From NCBI RefSeq assembly GCF_900142875.1, contig NZ_FRCK01000001.1, forward strand, positions 372,001-436,000: DNA of 64,000 nucleotides, written 5' to 3'. Below the pieces are notes generated by a model. The model was not told the DNA's origin. It worked only from the letters and a program-made list of their open reading frames with translations, and searched no databases. The DNA is from Paracoccus solventivorans. Lineage in GTDB: Bacteria > Pseudomonadota > Alphaproteobacteria > Rhodobacterales > Rhodobacteraceae. Position numbers and translations under genes: made by a program. Position 1 is the stretch's first letter; every line of letters starts with the position of its first letter. Positions 7,599-16,853 of the stretch are shown here, in pieces.

Positions 7599-9098
7599 AT
7601 GCGTTCCGTTCACCACTGGATCGACGGCAAGGAAGCGCCCGGCAAATCCGGCCGCACCGCCGATGTCTACAACCCGGCCACCGGCGAGGTTCAGGCCAAG
7701 GTCGACCTGGCCAGCAAGGCCGAGATGGACGCCGCCATCGCCCGCGCCGCCGAGGCGCAGGTCGGCTGGGGCGCCACCAACCCGCAGCGCCGCGCGCGGG
7801 TGATGATGAAGATGGTCGACCTGCTGAACCGCGACATGGACAAGATGGCCGAGGTGCTGTCGTCCGAGCACGGCAAGACCTTCCCCGACGCCAAGGGCGA
7901 CATCCAGCGCGGGCTCGAGGTGATCGAGTATTCGATCGGCGCGCCGCAGCTGCTCAAGGGCGAGTTCATCGACGGCGCCGGCCCCGGCATCGACATGTAT
8001 TCGATGCGCCAGCCGCTGGGCGTGGTCGCGGCGATTACCCCGTTCAACTTCCCCGCCATGATCCCGCTGTGGAAACTGGGGCCGGCGCTGGCCTCGGGCA
8101 ACGCGGTGATCCTGAAGCCGTCCGAGCGTGACCCCACCGTGCCGAACATGATCGCGGCGCTGTTCAAGGAAGCCGGGTTGCCCGACGGGGTGCTGCAGGT
8201 CGTCCACGGCGACAAGGAAGCGGTGGATGCGATCCTCGATTCCGAAGTGATCCAGGCGGTGGGCTTCGTCGGCTCGACCCCGATCGCGCAATATATCTAT
8301 GAACGCGCCGCGGCGACCGGCAAGCGCGCCCAGTGCTTCGGCGGGGCCAAGAACCACGCCATCATCATGCCCGACGCCGATCTGGACCAGGCGGCCGACG
8401 CGCTGGTCGGCGCGGCCTATGGCGCCGCGGGCGAACGCTGCATGGCGCTGTCGGTCGCGGTTCCGGTGGGCGAGGAAACCGCCGACCGCCTGATCGAAAA
8501 GCTGGTGCCGCGCATCGAAAAGCTGAAGGTCGGCCCCTATACCGCCGGCGACGACGTGGACTTCGGGCCGGTGGTGACCGCCGCCGCCAAGAAGAACATC
8601 CTGCGGCTGGTGGAAACCGGCGTCGAGCAGGGCGCCAAGCTGGTGGTGGACGGCCGCGACTTCAGCCTGCAGGGGTATGAGGACGGGTTCTTCGTCGGGC
8701 CGTCGCTGTTCGACCATGCCACCCCCGACATGGACATCTACAAGACCGAGATCTTCGGCCCCGTGCTGACCACCATCCGCGCCAAGACCTATGACGAGGC
8801 GCTGAAGCTGGCGATGGACCACGAATACGGCAACGGCACCGCGATCTTTACCCGCGACGGCGACACTGCCCGCGACTTCGCCAGCCGCTGCAACATCGGC
8901 ATGGTGGGGATCAACGTGCCGATCCCGGTGCCGCTGGCCTATTTCACCTTTGGCGGGTGGAAAAAGTCGGGCTTCGGCGACCTGAACCAGCACGGGCCGG
9001 ATGCCTTCCGCTTCTACACCCGCACCAAGACGGTCACCAGCCGCTGGCCCAGCGGCATCAAGGAAGGCGCCGCCTTCAACTTCAAGGCGATGGACTGA
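7599..9098 (+). CDS. mmsA: CoA-acylating methylmalonate-semialdehyde dehydrogenase
   Basis: A 499-aa aldehyde dehydrogenase, the full family length. It converts methylmalonate semialdehyde to propionyl-CoA at the end of valine and thymine breakdown, using NAD+ and CoA. The NAD-binding region ITPFNFPAMIPLWKLGPAL and FVGSTPIAQYIYERAA are visible. The catalytic Cys sits in GERCMALSV near residue 281, lacking the usual general-base Glu-containing motif, as expected for the CoA-dependent branch. CAGGGGAG precedes the ATG. The rest of the valine pathway is encoded at 10.5-13.6 kb, separated by a sulfate-type permease. Confidence 0.95.
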   Translation: MRSVHHWIDGKEAPGKSGRTADVYNPATGEVQAKVDLASKAEMDAAIARAAEAQVGWGATNPQRRARVMMKMVDLLNRDMDKMAEVLSSEHGKTFPDAKGDIQRGLEVIEYSIGAPQLLKGEFIDGAGPGIDMYSMRQPLGVVAAITPFNFPAMIPLWKLGPALASGNAVILKPSERDPTVPNMIAALFKEAGLPDGVLQVVHGDKEAVDAILDSEVIQAVGFVGSTPIAQYIYERAAATGKRAQCFGGAKNHAIIMPDADLDQAADALVGAAYGAAGERCMALSVAVPVGEETADRLIEKLVPRIEKLKVGPYTAGDDVDFGPVVTAAAKKNILRLVETGVEQGAKLVVDGRDFSLQGYEDGFFVGPSLFDHATPDMDIYKTEIFGPVLTTIRAKTYDEALKLAMDHEYGNGTAIFTRDGDTARDFASRCNIGMVGINVPIPVPLAYFTFGGWKKSGFGDLNQHGPDAFRFYTRTKTVTSRWPSGIKEGAAFNFKAMD

Positions 9099-9117
9099 TC
9101 CGCGCCGATTGACCCCG

Positions 9118-9149
9118 CGCCCCGCAGCTTTCATGTTGCGGGGCGTTTT
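9118..9149 (+). terminator. Probable intrinsic terminator after mmsA
   Basis: A GC-rich stem formed by the GCGCCCGCA and TGCGGGGCG arms (one bulge) with a short loop is followed by TTTT. It lies about 20 bases past the mmsA stop and just upstream of the SulP gene. Confidence 0.55.
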
Positions 9150-9169
9150 CCAATCCCGGGCTTTTTGCC

Positions 9170-10438
9170 ATGCTGACCCCCAAGATCGTCACCATGCTCA
9201 AGGATTACGACGCGCCGACGCTGCGCGCCGATGTCCTTGCCGGGATCACCGTGGCGATGGTGGCGCTGCCGCTGAGCCTGGCGATCGCCATCGCCTCGGG
9301 GGCGCCGCCGGCGACGGGGCCGGTGACCGCGATCGTGGCGGGGCTGCTGATTTCCATCTTCGGCGGCAGCCGGGTGCAGATCGGCGGGCCGACCGGCGCC
9401 TTCATCGTCGTCGTCTACAGCGTGATCCAGAACCACGGGCTGGATGGGCTGCTGATCGCCACGCTGATGGCCGGGGCGCTGCTGGTGCTGGCGGCGCTGC
9501 TGCGGGTCGGCGGGCTGATCCGCCTGATCCCCGAACCCGTCATCAGCGGCTTCACCATCGGCATCGCGGTCATCATCGGCGCCAGCCAGATCGCCGATTT
9601 CTTCGGGCTGGACACCGGGGCCGTGCCCGCCGCCATGCTGGAAAAGATCCCGGTGCTGTGGCAGGCGCGCGGCTCGGCCGGCTGGGCGGATGTCGGCGTC
9701 GGCCTGTTCACGCTGGCGCTGATCGTGGTGCTGCGCCGCGCCGCGCCGCGGCTGCCGGGGCTGATCGTGGCCATCGCCGCGGGCTCGCTGCTTGTCGCGA
9801 TCTTCGGCCTGCCGGTGGAGACGCTGGGCTCGCGCTTTGGCGAGCTGCCGCGCACCCTGCCCGCCCCTGCCCTGCCCTCGGGCATCACACTGGCGCGGAT
9901 GGGCGAGCTGCTGCCGTCGGCGCTGACCATCGCCTTCCTCGCCGGCATCGAATCGCTGCTGTCGGCCATGGTCGCGGACCGGCTGGTCGGCGGCCAGCAC
10001 CGCCCGAATGCCGAGATCATGGCGCAGGGCATCGCCAATATCGGTTCCGTCTTCTTCGGCGGGCTGCCGGCGACCGGCGCCATCGCCCGCACCGCCACCA
10101 ATGTGCGCGCGGGCGGGCGCACCCCGGTCGCGGGGGTGGTCCATGCGCTGACCATCCTGCTGGTGATGCTGCTGGCCGCCCCGCTGGCCGGCTATCTGGC
10201 GATGCCGGCGCTGGCCGCGGTGCTGGTGCTGACCGCCTGGAACATGGCCGAGCCGGGCCGCTGGGGCGAACATCTGCACGCCCGCCGCGGCGACCGCGCG
10301 GTGCTGCTGCTTACGCTGGCGCTGACCGTGTTCACCGACCTGACCATCGCCATCGCCGCGGGCGTCATCGCCGGGCTGCTGGTCCGCATGAACCGCCGCG
10401 GCCTGCCGCCCGCGGGCTGGACCCCGCCCCGCAGATAG
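9170..10438 (+). CDS. SulP-family anion permease lacking the STAS domain
   Basis: A 422-aa membrane protein with about 10-12 hydrophobic helices and SulP signatures (DVLAGITVAMVALPLSLAIA near the N-terminus, GGSRVQIGGPTGAFIVVVYS). Family members carry sulfate, bicarbonate or other anions across the inner membrane. Most SulP proteins of ~550-600 aa end in a cytoplasmic STAS domain; here the chain stops after the last helix (VIAGLLVRMNRR) with only a short tail. The substrate is unknown. It sits inside the valine-catabolism set without an obvious link. Confidence 0.9.
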   Translation: MLTPKIVTMLKDYDAPTLRADVLAGITVAMVALPLSLAIAIASGAPPATGPVTAIVAGLLISIFGGSRVQIGGPTGAFIVVVYSVIQNHGLDGLLIATLMAGALLVLAALLRVGGLIRLIPEPVISGFTIGIAVIIGASQIADFFGLDTGAVPAAMLEKIPVLWQARGSAGWADVGVGLFTLALIVVLRRAAPRLPGLIVAIAAGSLLVAIFGLPVETLGSRFGELPRTLPAPALPSGITLARMGELLPSALTIAFLAGIESLLSAMVADRLVGGQHRPNAEIMAQGIANIGSVFFGGLPATGAIARTATNVRAGGRTPVAGVVHALTILLVMLLAAPLAGYLAMPALAAVLVLTAWNMAEPGRWGEHLHARRGDRAVLLLTLALTVFTDLTIAIAAGVIAGLLVRMNRRGLPPAGWTPPRR

Positions 10439-10523
10439 CCGCCAACGCCCTGCAATCATTCTGCAACACTGCGGCAATAACCCAGCCGCATCACACAAGA
10501 CGACACGCGAAAGGGGAGCTCGT

Positions 10524-11669
10524 ATGGATTTCGCACTGACCGAGGAACAGCAGGCCATCTTCGACATGGCGCGCGATTTCGGGGCCGAACATATCGCGCC
10601 CCATTCGTCCGAATGGGAAGCCGCCGGCACCATCCCGAAAGACCTCTGGCCCCGGATCGCCGAGCTGGGCTTCGGCGGGCTGTATGTGTCCGAGGAATAC
10701 GGCGGCTCGGGCCTGTCGCGGCTGGACGCGACGCTGGTGTTCGAGGCGCTGGCCATGGCCGACCCCGCGGTGGGTTCGTTCCTGTCGATCCATAACATGT
10801 GCGGCGGCATGATCGACAAGTTCGGCAAGCCCGAGGACAAGGAACGCTGGCTGCCGGCGCTGTGCAGCATGGAAAAGGTGTTCTCCTACTGCCTGACCGA
10901 ACCCGGCAGCGGCTCGGACGCCGCGGCGCTGCGCACGCGGGCCGAGCGCACGAACGAGGGCTGGCGCCTGAACGGGTCCAAGGCGTTCATTTCCGGCGGC
11001 AGCTATTCGGACGTCTATGTCACCATGGTCCGCACCGGCGAGGACGGGCCCAAGGGCATCTCGGCCGTGGTGATCGAGGACGGCACCCCGGGCCTGTCCT
11101 TCGGCGCGCTGGAACGCAAGATGGGCTGGCAGGCGCAGCCGACCAGCCTGGTGCAGTTCGACGACTGCGTGATCCCGGCCGACAACCTGCTGGGCGACGA
11201 GGGCCGCGGCTTCTCCTACGCCATGGCCGGGCTGGACGGCGGGCGGCTGAACATCGCCGCCGGCGCCCTGGGCGGCGCGCAGGCCGCGCTGGATCGCACC
11301 CTCACCTATATGGGCGAGCGCAAGGCCTTCGGCAAAACCCTCGACCAGTTCCAGGCCTTGCAATTCCGCCTGGCGGAGATGGAGGTCGCGCTGCAATCCT
11401 CGCGGACCTTCCTGCGGCAGGCGGCGTGGAAGCTGGACCAGGGCGCGCCCGACGCCACCAAGTTCTGCGCCATGGCGAAGCTCTATGTCACCGACCGCGC
11501 CTTCGAGGTGGCGAACCAGTGCCTGCAGCTGCATGGCGGCTATGGCTATCTGGCCGACTACGGGGTGGAAAAGATCGTCCGCGACCTGCGGGTCCACCAG
11601 ATCCTGGAAGGCACCAACGAAATCATGCGGCTGATCGTCAGCCGCGCCATGCTGGCCGAGAGGGGCTGA
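10524..11669 (+). CDS. Acyl-CoA dehydrogenase, probably isobutyryl-CoA dehydrogenase
   Basis: A 381-aa FAD flavoenzyme with the full acyl-CoA dehydrogenase layout: an N-terminal helical domain, central beta domain (CLTEPGSGSDAAALRTRAER) and C-terminal helical domain ending in VHQILEGTNEIMRLIVSR. The catalytic Glu is placed around residue 362 in LEGTNE. Context with 3-hydroxyisobutyryl-CoA hydrolase, mmsB and mmsA points to isobutyryl-CoA as substrate, feeding electrons to ETF. The ATG is preceded by AAGGGGAGCTCGT. The stop overlaps the next start by one base (TGATG). Confidence 0.92.
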   Translation: MDFALTEEQQAIFDMARDFGAEHIAPHSSEWEAAGTIPKDLWPRIAELGFGGLYVSEEYGGSGLSRLDATLVFEALAMADPAVGSFLSIHNMCGGMIDKFGKPEDKERWLPALCSMEKVFSYCLTEPGSGSDAAALRTRAERTNEGWRLNGSKAFISGGSYSDVYVTMVRTGEDGPKGISAVVIEDGTPGLSFGALERKMGWQAQPTSLVQFDDCVIPADNLLGDEGRGFSYAMAGLDGGRLNIAAGALGGAQAALDRTLTYMGERKAFGKTLDQFQALQFRLAEMEVALQSSRTFLRQAAWKLDQGAPDATKFCAMAKLYVTDRAFEVANQCLQLHGGYGYLADYGVEKIVRDLRVHQILEGTNEIMRLIVSRAMLAERG

Positions 11670-12670
11670 TGAACGACCTGCATATCCGCCGCGACCGCAA
11701 CGCCGGCCGCATCACCCTGACCCGCCCGAAGGCGCTGAACGCGCTGACCCATGACATGGCGAACGCGGTCCACGCGGCGCTGGACGAATGGCGCGACGAC
11801 CCCGCGGTCAAGCTGGTCATCCTGGACGGCGAGGGCGAGCGCGCCTTCTGCGCCGGCGGCGACATCGCCGCGGTCTACCATGGCGGCCGCGCCGGCGACC
11901 ACGGCGTCGGGCAGCGGTTCTTTTCCGACGAATACCGGATGAACGCGGCCATCGCCGATTACCCGAAACCCATCGTCGCCTTCATGCAGGGCTTCGTCAT
12001 GGGTGGCGGCGTGGGCTTGGGCGGCCATGCCAGCCACCGGGTGGTCGGCGACACGACCCAAGTGGCGATGCCGGAATCCGGCATCGGGCTGATCCCCGAC
12101 GTGGGCGGCACCTGGCTGCTGGGCCGCGCGCCGGGGCGGATCGGCGAATATCTGGGGCTGACCGGCGCCCGCATGGGCGCGGGCGACGCGATCCACGCGC
12201 GTTTCGCCGATCTCTACCTGCCTGAGGCGGAATGGGAAGCCGCCAAGGACCGCCTAGCCGAAACCGGCGACGTAGCGGTGCTGCAAGGGCAGACCCCTCC
12301 GCCCGCGCCGCTCGCCACCCGCGACCTGTCGGCCTATGAGGCCGACACGGTGGCCGAGATTACGGCCGCGCTGGAGGCGGCGGGCGACGAGGATTCGCTG
12401 AAGCCCATCCGCCGCAACTCGCCCCTGTCGATGGCCGCGACGCTGGCGATGGTCCGCGCCGCCCGCAAGGACGGCCGCATCCAGGACTCGCTCAGCCGCG
12501 AATACCGCTTTACCCATCGCGCCACCGAATCGAGCGATTTCCTTGAGGGCGTGCGCGCCCAGATCATCGACAAGGACCGCAACCCGAACTGGTCCGCCCC
12601 CGCGGACCCGGAAGCGGTCACCGCCATGCTGGCCGATCTCGGCCCCCAAGACCTGACGTGGGAGAACTGA
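11669..12670 (+). CDS. 3-hydroxyisobutyryl-CoA hydrolase (enoyl-CoA hydratase/isomerase fold)
   Basis: A 333-aa crotonase-fold protein. The CoA-binding and oxyanion-hole segments ERAFCAGGDIAAVYHGGR and IVAFMQGFVMGGGVGLGGHA are typical, as is the Glu-containing AMPESGIGLIPDVGGTWLL. The length and C-terminal extension (SREYRFTHRATESSDFLEGV) match the hydrolase rather than a plain 260-aa hydratase. It removes CoA from 3-hydroxyisobutyryl-CoA, giving the substrate of mmsB, whose gene begins 3 bases downstream. Confidence 0.92.
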   Translation: MNDLHIRRDRNAGRITLTRPKALNALTHDMANAVHAALDEWRDDPAVKLVILDGEGERAFCAGGDIAAVYHGGRAGDHGVGQRFFSDEYRMNAAIADYPKPIVAFMQGFVMGGGVGLGGHASHRVVGDTTQVAMPESGIGLIPDVGGTWLLGRAPGRIGEYLGLTGARMGAGDAIHARFADLYLPEAEWEAAKDRLAETGDVAVLQGQTPPPAPLATRDLSAYEADTVAEITAALEAAGDEDSLKPIRRNSPLSMAATLAMVRAARKDGRIQDSLSREYRFTHRATESSDFLEGVRAQIIDKDRNPNWSAPADPEAVTAMLADLGPQDLTWEN

Positions 12671-12672
12671 AC

Positions 12673-13557
12673 ATGAAGATCGGATTTATCGGCCTGGGCA
12701 ACATGGGCGGCCCGATGGCCCGCAACCTGGCCGCCGCCGGGCATCAGGTCGCAGGCTTCGACCTGGCCGCCCCGGTGATCGAGGGCGTGACCCCGGCCGC
12801 CACCGCCGCCGAGGCCGCAGCAGGCGCCGAGGTCATCATCACCATGCTGCCCAACGGGCAGATCCTGCGCGCCGTCGCGGCCGAGGTGATCCCGGCGATG
12901 GCGCCGGGCGCGGTGTTCTGCGACTGCTCGACCGTCGACGTGGACAGCGCCCGTGCGGTCGCCGAACAGGCGGTCGCGGCCGGGTTGGGGGCGCTGGATG
13001 CGCCGGTCTCGGGCGGGGTCGGCGGCGCGGCGGCGGGCACGCTGACCTTTATGGTCGGCGGCTCGGACGCGGCCTTCGCCACGGTCAGCCCGCTGTTCGA
13101 CATCATGGGGCAGAAGGCGGTCCATTGCGGCGAATCCGGCGCGGGACAGGCGGCGAAGATCTGCAACAACATGATCCTGGGCGTGACCATGATCGCCACC
13201 TGCGAGGCGTTTGCGCTGGCCGACAAGCTGGGGCTGGACCGGCAAAAGATGTTCGACGTGGTGTCCACCTCGTCGGGCTACAGCTGGTCGCTGAACGCCT
13301 ATTGCCCCGCGCCGGGCGTGGGGCCGACCTCGCCCGCCGACAACGATTACAAGCCCGGTTTCGCGGCCGAGCTGATGCTGAAGGACCTGCGGCTGTCGCA
13401 GCAGGCCGCCGAAAGCGCCGATGCCGACACCCCGATGGGGCAGCTCGCCACCGCGCTTTACACCGCCTTTGTCGAGGACGAGGACGGGCGCGGCCGCGAC
13501 TTCTCGGCCATGCTGCCGCGGCTTTCCGCCCGTGGCCGCGGCCCCGGCAGCGCCTGA
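12673..13557 (+). CDS. mmsB: 3-hydroxyisobutyrate dehydrogenase
   Basis: A 294-aa NAD-dependent beta-hydroxyacid dehydrogenase that oxidises 3-hydroxyisobutyrate to methylmalonate semialdehyde, the mmsA substrate. Visible are the N-terminal Rossmann motif MKIGFIGLGNMGGPMARNL, the substrate loop DAPVSGGVGGAAAGTL, and the catalytic Lys in GQAAKICNNMIL (about residue 162). GGGAGAAC precedes the ATG. It is the last gene of the three-gene valine operon. Confidence 0.95.
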   Translation: MKIGFIGLGNMGGPMARNLAAAGHQVAGFDLAAPVIEGVTPAATAAEAAAGAEVIITMLPNGQILRAVAAEVIPAMAPGAVFCDCSTVDVDSARAVAEQAVAAGLGALDAPVSGGVGGAAAGTLTFMVGGSDAAFATVSPLFDIMGQKAVHCGESGAGQAAKICNNMILGVTMIATCEAFALADKLGLDRQKMFDVVSTSSGYSWSLNAYCPAPGVGPTSPADNDYKPGFAAELMLKDLRLSQQAAESADADTPMGQLATALYTAFVEDEDGRGRDFSAMLPRLSARGRGPGSA

Positions 13558-13610
13558 CGCAACCGCGGCGCGGCGGCGGCGTTGACCCGGCACAGCAGAA
13601 AGGGTTCAGG

Positions 13611-14126
13611 ATGAAACTGGCCGCATTCCTTGCCGCCGCCTCGGTGGCGCTGAGCCTGCCGGGCATCGCCGCGGCCGACCGTCCCGATCACGCCGGCAAG
13701 CGCACGCCGGCCTATGTGCTGCGCGACGGGGGCGAGCGCGTGGCGCGCCACGACCACCGGGACCGCGACGAGGACCGCCGCCCTCACCGCCGCCACGACG
13801 ACCGCGACGACCGGCAGCACGACCACCGCCACGACAAGCGGGACGACGACTGGCGGCGCGCCCCGGCAACGGTGATGCATTGCCCGCCGGGGCTGGCGAA
13901 GAAATCCCCTTCGTGCATCCCGCCCGGGCAGGCAAAGCGGCTGCGGGTCGGCAGCGTGCTGGACTGGAACCGCGCCCATCTGGTGCGGCGGCCGGGGCTT
14001 TACGGGCTGGCCGGCGCGCCCGACGGGCAGCGCTATGCAATCGTGGATGGGCAGCTGGTGCGGGTCGATTCTGGCACCGCCAAGGTGCTGGCGGTGATCC
14101 GCGCGGTCGAGGCGATCCTCGACTGA
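13611..14126 (+). CDS. Secreted His/Arg/Asp-rich RcnB-like protein
   Basis: A 171-aa protein with a clear Sec signal peptide (MKLAAFLAAASVALSLPGIAAA) and a middle segment built of His, Arg and Asp. A C-terminal RcnB/YohN-like part follows (CPPGLAKKSPSCIPPGQAKR, then a VGSVLDW...GLYG pattern and YAIVDGQLVRVD). RcnB in E. coli is a periplasmic factor in nickel/cobalt handling; the His-rich stretch would suit metal binding, but function here is inferred. It lies 53 bases after mmsB with its own AGAAAGGG ribosome site. Confidence 0.75.
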   Translation: MKLAAFLAAASVALSLPGIAAADRPDHAGKRTPAYVLRDGGERVARHDHRDRDEDRRPHRRHDDRDDRQHDHRHDKRDDDWRRAPATVMHCPPGLAKKSPSCIPPGQAKRLRVGSVLDWNRAHLVRRPGLYGLAGAPDGQRYAIVDGQLVRVDSGTAKVLAVIRAVEAILD

Positions 14127-14147
14127 CCCGCGGCGTGCAGGCTGGCG

Positions 14148-15815
14148 CTAGCCCTGCCGCCCGGCCGCCAGCAGCGCCTCGGCCGCCGCGCGCGCGGCCG
14201 GGGTGATCTCTTCCCCCGCCAGCATCCGGGCGAGCTCCTCGACCCGCTCGCCCGCATCCAGCGCGGTCACGCGCGAGGTGGTCATCCCGTCCGCCACCGA
14301 TTTGGCGACGCGGAAATGCTGCTGGCCCAGCGCCGCGACCTGCGGCGAATGGGTGACGACCAGCACCTGCGCGCCCTCGGCCAGCCGCGCCAGCCGCCGG
14401 CCCACGGCATCGGCGGTGGCGCCGCCGACACCGCGGTCGATTTCGTCGAAGATCATCACCAGCGGCTCGCCTCCGCGCGCCAGACAGACCTTGAGCGCCA
14501 GCAGGAACCGCGACAGCTCGCCGCCCGAGGCGATGCGGTCGAGCGGCCCGGCCGGCGCGCCGGGATTGGTCGCGACGGTGAAACTGACCATATCGCGCCC
14601 CTCGGGGCCGGGCTCGCCGTCGCCGATGCGGGTCTGGAACACCGCGCGCTCCATCTTCAGCGGCGCCAGCTCGGCCGCCATCGCGGCGTCGAGCCGCTTG
14701 GCCGCCGCGCGCCGGGCTGCGCCCAGCGCGTCCGCCGCCGCGGCATAGGCGGCGTCCGCCTCGGCCACGGCGCGCTGCAGGTCGCCCAGCCGCGCCTCGC
14801 CCGCGTCCAGCGCCGACAGCCGCGCCGACAGCTCGCCGGCCAGCGTGGCCAGATCGTCGGGCAGCACGTCATGCTTGCGGGCCAGCGCGCGCAGGGCGAA
14901 CAGCCGCTCCTCGGTGGCCTCCAACGTGGCGGGGTCGAACTCCATCGCCGCCAGCGCATCCTCGATGGCACGCGTGGCCTCGCCCAGCTCGATCGAGGCG
15001 CGCGACAGCGCCGCCAGCGGCTCGTCCAGTCCCTCAGCGGACTTGTCGGCAGCGCCTTCCAGCCAGCGCGCGGCCTCGACAATCAGCCTCTCGGCGCCGG
15101 GCTGCGAGGGTTCCCCCGCCAGCATCTGCAAGGCGCGGGCCACGTCGCCGCGCACCCGCTCGGCCGCCTGCATCCCGCGCCGCGCGATGTCGAGGGTTTC
15201 TTCCTCGCCGGGCTGCGGGTCCAGCTTTTCCAGCTCGGCCACGGCGTGGCGCAGGAAGTCTTCCTCCTTGCGGGCGGCCTCGAGCGCGGCCTCGGCCTCG
15301 GCCAGTGCCGCCGCGGCCTGCCGGCGCCGGTTCCAGGCGGCGCGCACCGGGGCAGGATCCAGCCCGCCGGACGCGTCCAGCAACTGCCGGTGCCCGCGCG
15401 GGTTCAGCAGCCCGCGGTCGTCGTGCTGGCCGTGCAGTTCCACCAAGGCATCCGACAGCGCCCGCAGCACTTCGCCCGAGACGCGGCGGTCATTGACCCA
15501 GCCGGTCTTGCGGCCGTCGGCGGCGTTCACGCGGCGCAGGATCAGCTCATCCTCGGCCTCGATCCCGGCGTCAGCCAGAACGGCGCGGGCGGGGTGATCG
15601 GCGGGCAGGTCGAACACCGCCGTCACCTCGCCCTGCGCGGCGCCGGCGCGAACCAGCTCGGCCCGGCCGCGCCAGCCCAGCACGAAGCCCAGGCAGTCCA
15701 GCAGGATCGACTTGCCGGCGCCGGTTTCCCCGGTCAGCACGTTCAGCCCCGGCGCGAAATCCAGCGACAGCCGCTCGATCAGCAGCATGTCGCGTATGTC
15801 CAGCGTGCGAAGCAT
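14148..15815 (-). CDS. recN: DNA repair protein RecN
   Basis: A 555-aa SMC-like ATPase acting in recombinational repair of double-strand breaks. The N-terminal half has Walker A (TGETGAGKS, residues 28-36) and an LVELHGQHDDRGLL motif. A central Ala/Glu/Arg-rich coiled-coil region (~150-350) follows, then the ABC signature with SGGELSRFLLALK and Walker B plus D-loop (PLVMIFDEIDRGVGGATAD). It is the last gene of the minus-strand envelope block, 34 bases after bamD. Confidence 0.96.
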   Translation of the reverse strand: MLRTLDIRDMLLIERLSLDFAPGLNVLTGETGAGKSILLDCLGFVLGWRGRAELVRAGAAQGEVTAVFDLPADHPARAVLADAGIEAEDELILRRVNAADGRKTGWVNDRRVSGEVLRALSDALVELHGQHDDRGLLNPRGHRQLLDASGGLDPAPVRAAWNRRRQAAAALAEAEAALEAARKEEDFLRHAVAELEKLDPQPGEEETLDIARRGMQAAERVRGDVARALQMLAGEPSQPGAERLIVEAARWLEGAADKSAEGLDEPLAALSRASIELGEATRAIEDALAAMEFDPATLEATEERLFALRALARKHDVLPDDLATLAGELSARLSALDAGEARLGDLQRAVAEADAAYAAAADALGAARRAAAKRLDAAMAAELAPLKMERAVFQTRIGDGEPGPEGRDMVSFTVATNPGAPAGPLDRIASGGELSRFLLALKVCLARGGEPLVMIFDEIDRGVGGATADAVGRRLARLAEGAQVLVVTHSPQVAALGQQHFRVAKSVADGMTTSRVTALDAGERVEELARMLAGEEITPAARAAAEALLAAGRQG

Positions 15816-15849
15816 CCGCCCCCTCGCGCCCGTCAGGCCCGGCCCGCGA

Positions 15850-16698
15850 CTACAGCCACTTGCCCTGGATGACCTGCCGATAGACCTGCGTCAGCCAGCT
15901 GTCGCCCTTGGGCGCCGCCTCCAGCCCGCGTCCGCGCAGCTGCGCATAGGCGTCCTGGTAGAACGGCGAGGACCGGAAGTTGTGACCCAGGATCGCCCCG
16001 GCGGTCTGCGCCTCGTCGGTCAGCCCCAGCGCCAGATAGGCCTCGGTCAGTCGCATCAGCGCCTCGGGGGTGTGGGTGGTGGTCTGGAACTCCTCCACCA
16101 CGACGCGGAAGCGGTTGATCGCGGCGGTGTAATGGCCGCGCTTGAGGTAGTAGCGCCCGATCTCCATCTCCTTCGCCGCCAGATGGTCGAAGGCGAGGTC
16201 GAACTTAAGCACCGCCGAGCGGGCGTATTCGGTGTCGGGGTATTGCTCGATCACCTCGCGCAGCCCCTGCAGCGCCTGGAAGGTCAGCCCCTGGTCGCGG
16301 CCGATGTCGTCGATCTGGTCGTAATAAGACAGGGCGAGCAGGTATTTGGCATAGGCCGCATCCTCGTCGCCGGGATAGTTGTCGATGAAACGCTGCGCGG
16401 CGCCCCGCGCCTCTTCGTACTGGCGGGCGCGGTGGTGGGAATAAGCCTGCATGATCAATGCGCGCTTGGCCCATTCGGAATAGGGGTAAAGCCGCTCGAC
16501 CTCGCTGAAATAATGCACCGCGTCCTTGGGCTTGCGCTCGTTTTCCAGCGCGTATTCGCCGCGCTTGTAGATCTCTTCGGCGGTGAAATTGTCCAGCGCC
16601 TCGCCCTTGCTGGCCGGGGTGTTGCCCCCGCCGCAGGCCGCAAGCGAAAGGGACACCGCGACTGCCATGAGCACGAGGCGCGTCTTGCTGAATGCCAT
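15850..16698 (-). CDS. bamD: Outer membrane assembly lipoprotein BamD
   Basis: A 282-aa lipoprotein. The signal peptide ends in a lipobox with Cys22 (LSLAAC). The mature part carries five TPR-like helical repeats (NFTAEEIYKRGEYALENER, FSEVERLYPYSEWAKRALIM, FIDNYPGDEDAAYAKYLLAL and later repeats). BamD is the essential partner of BamA in inserting beta-barrels into the outer membrane. The ATG at 16698 is chosen because the lipoprotein signal starts there; a longer upstream frame would spoil it. Confidence 0.95.
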   Translation of the reverse strand: MAFSKTRLVLMAVAVSLSLAACGGGNTPASKGEALDNFTAEEIYKRGEYALENERKPKDAVHYFSEVERLYPYSEWAKRALIMQAYSHHRARQYEEARGAAQRFIDNYPGDEDAAYAKYLLALSYYDQIDDIGRDQGLTFQALQGLREVIEQYPDTEYARSAVLKFDLAFDHLAAKEMEIGRYYLKRGHYTAAINRFRVVVEEFQTTTHTPEALMRLTEAYLALGLTDEAQTAGAILGHNFRSSPFYQDAYAQLRGRGLEAAPKGDSWLTQVYRQVIQGKWL

Positions 16699-16853
16699 GT
16701 TCGTTCTGTCCGTCCCGTCGAGATGCGGCCCTGTCGCCGGCGCGAAACCGGGGACAGGCCCTCGTATCACACAACATGGGGGCGCGCAAAAGGGCAAGTC
16801 GCAGAGATTGGCGCGCGCCGGCAGCGGTCCGGCGCGCGGCCGGAGCCGCGGTT

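Noticed and set aside
9131-10870. A 579-codon minus-strand frame over the SulP and dehydrogenase genes
   Set aside because: Covers two clear genes in antisense and is dominated by Gln, Arg, Asp and His shadow composition.
13740-13860. A repeat array or CRISPR in the His/Arg/Asp-rich stretch
   Set aside because: The repetitiveness is codon-level low complexity inside a secreted protein; there are no regular repeat-spacer units. No CRISPR array was seen anywhere in the window.
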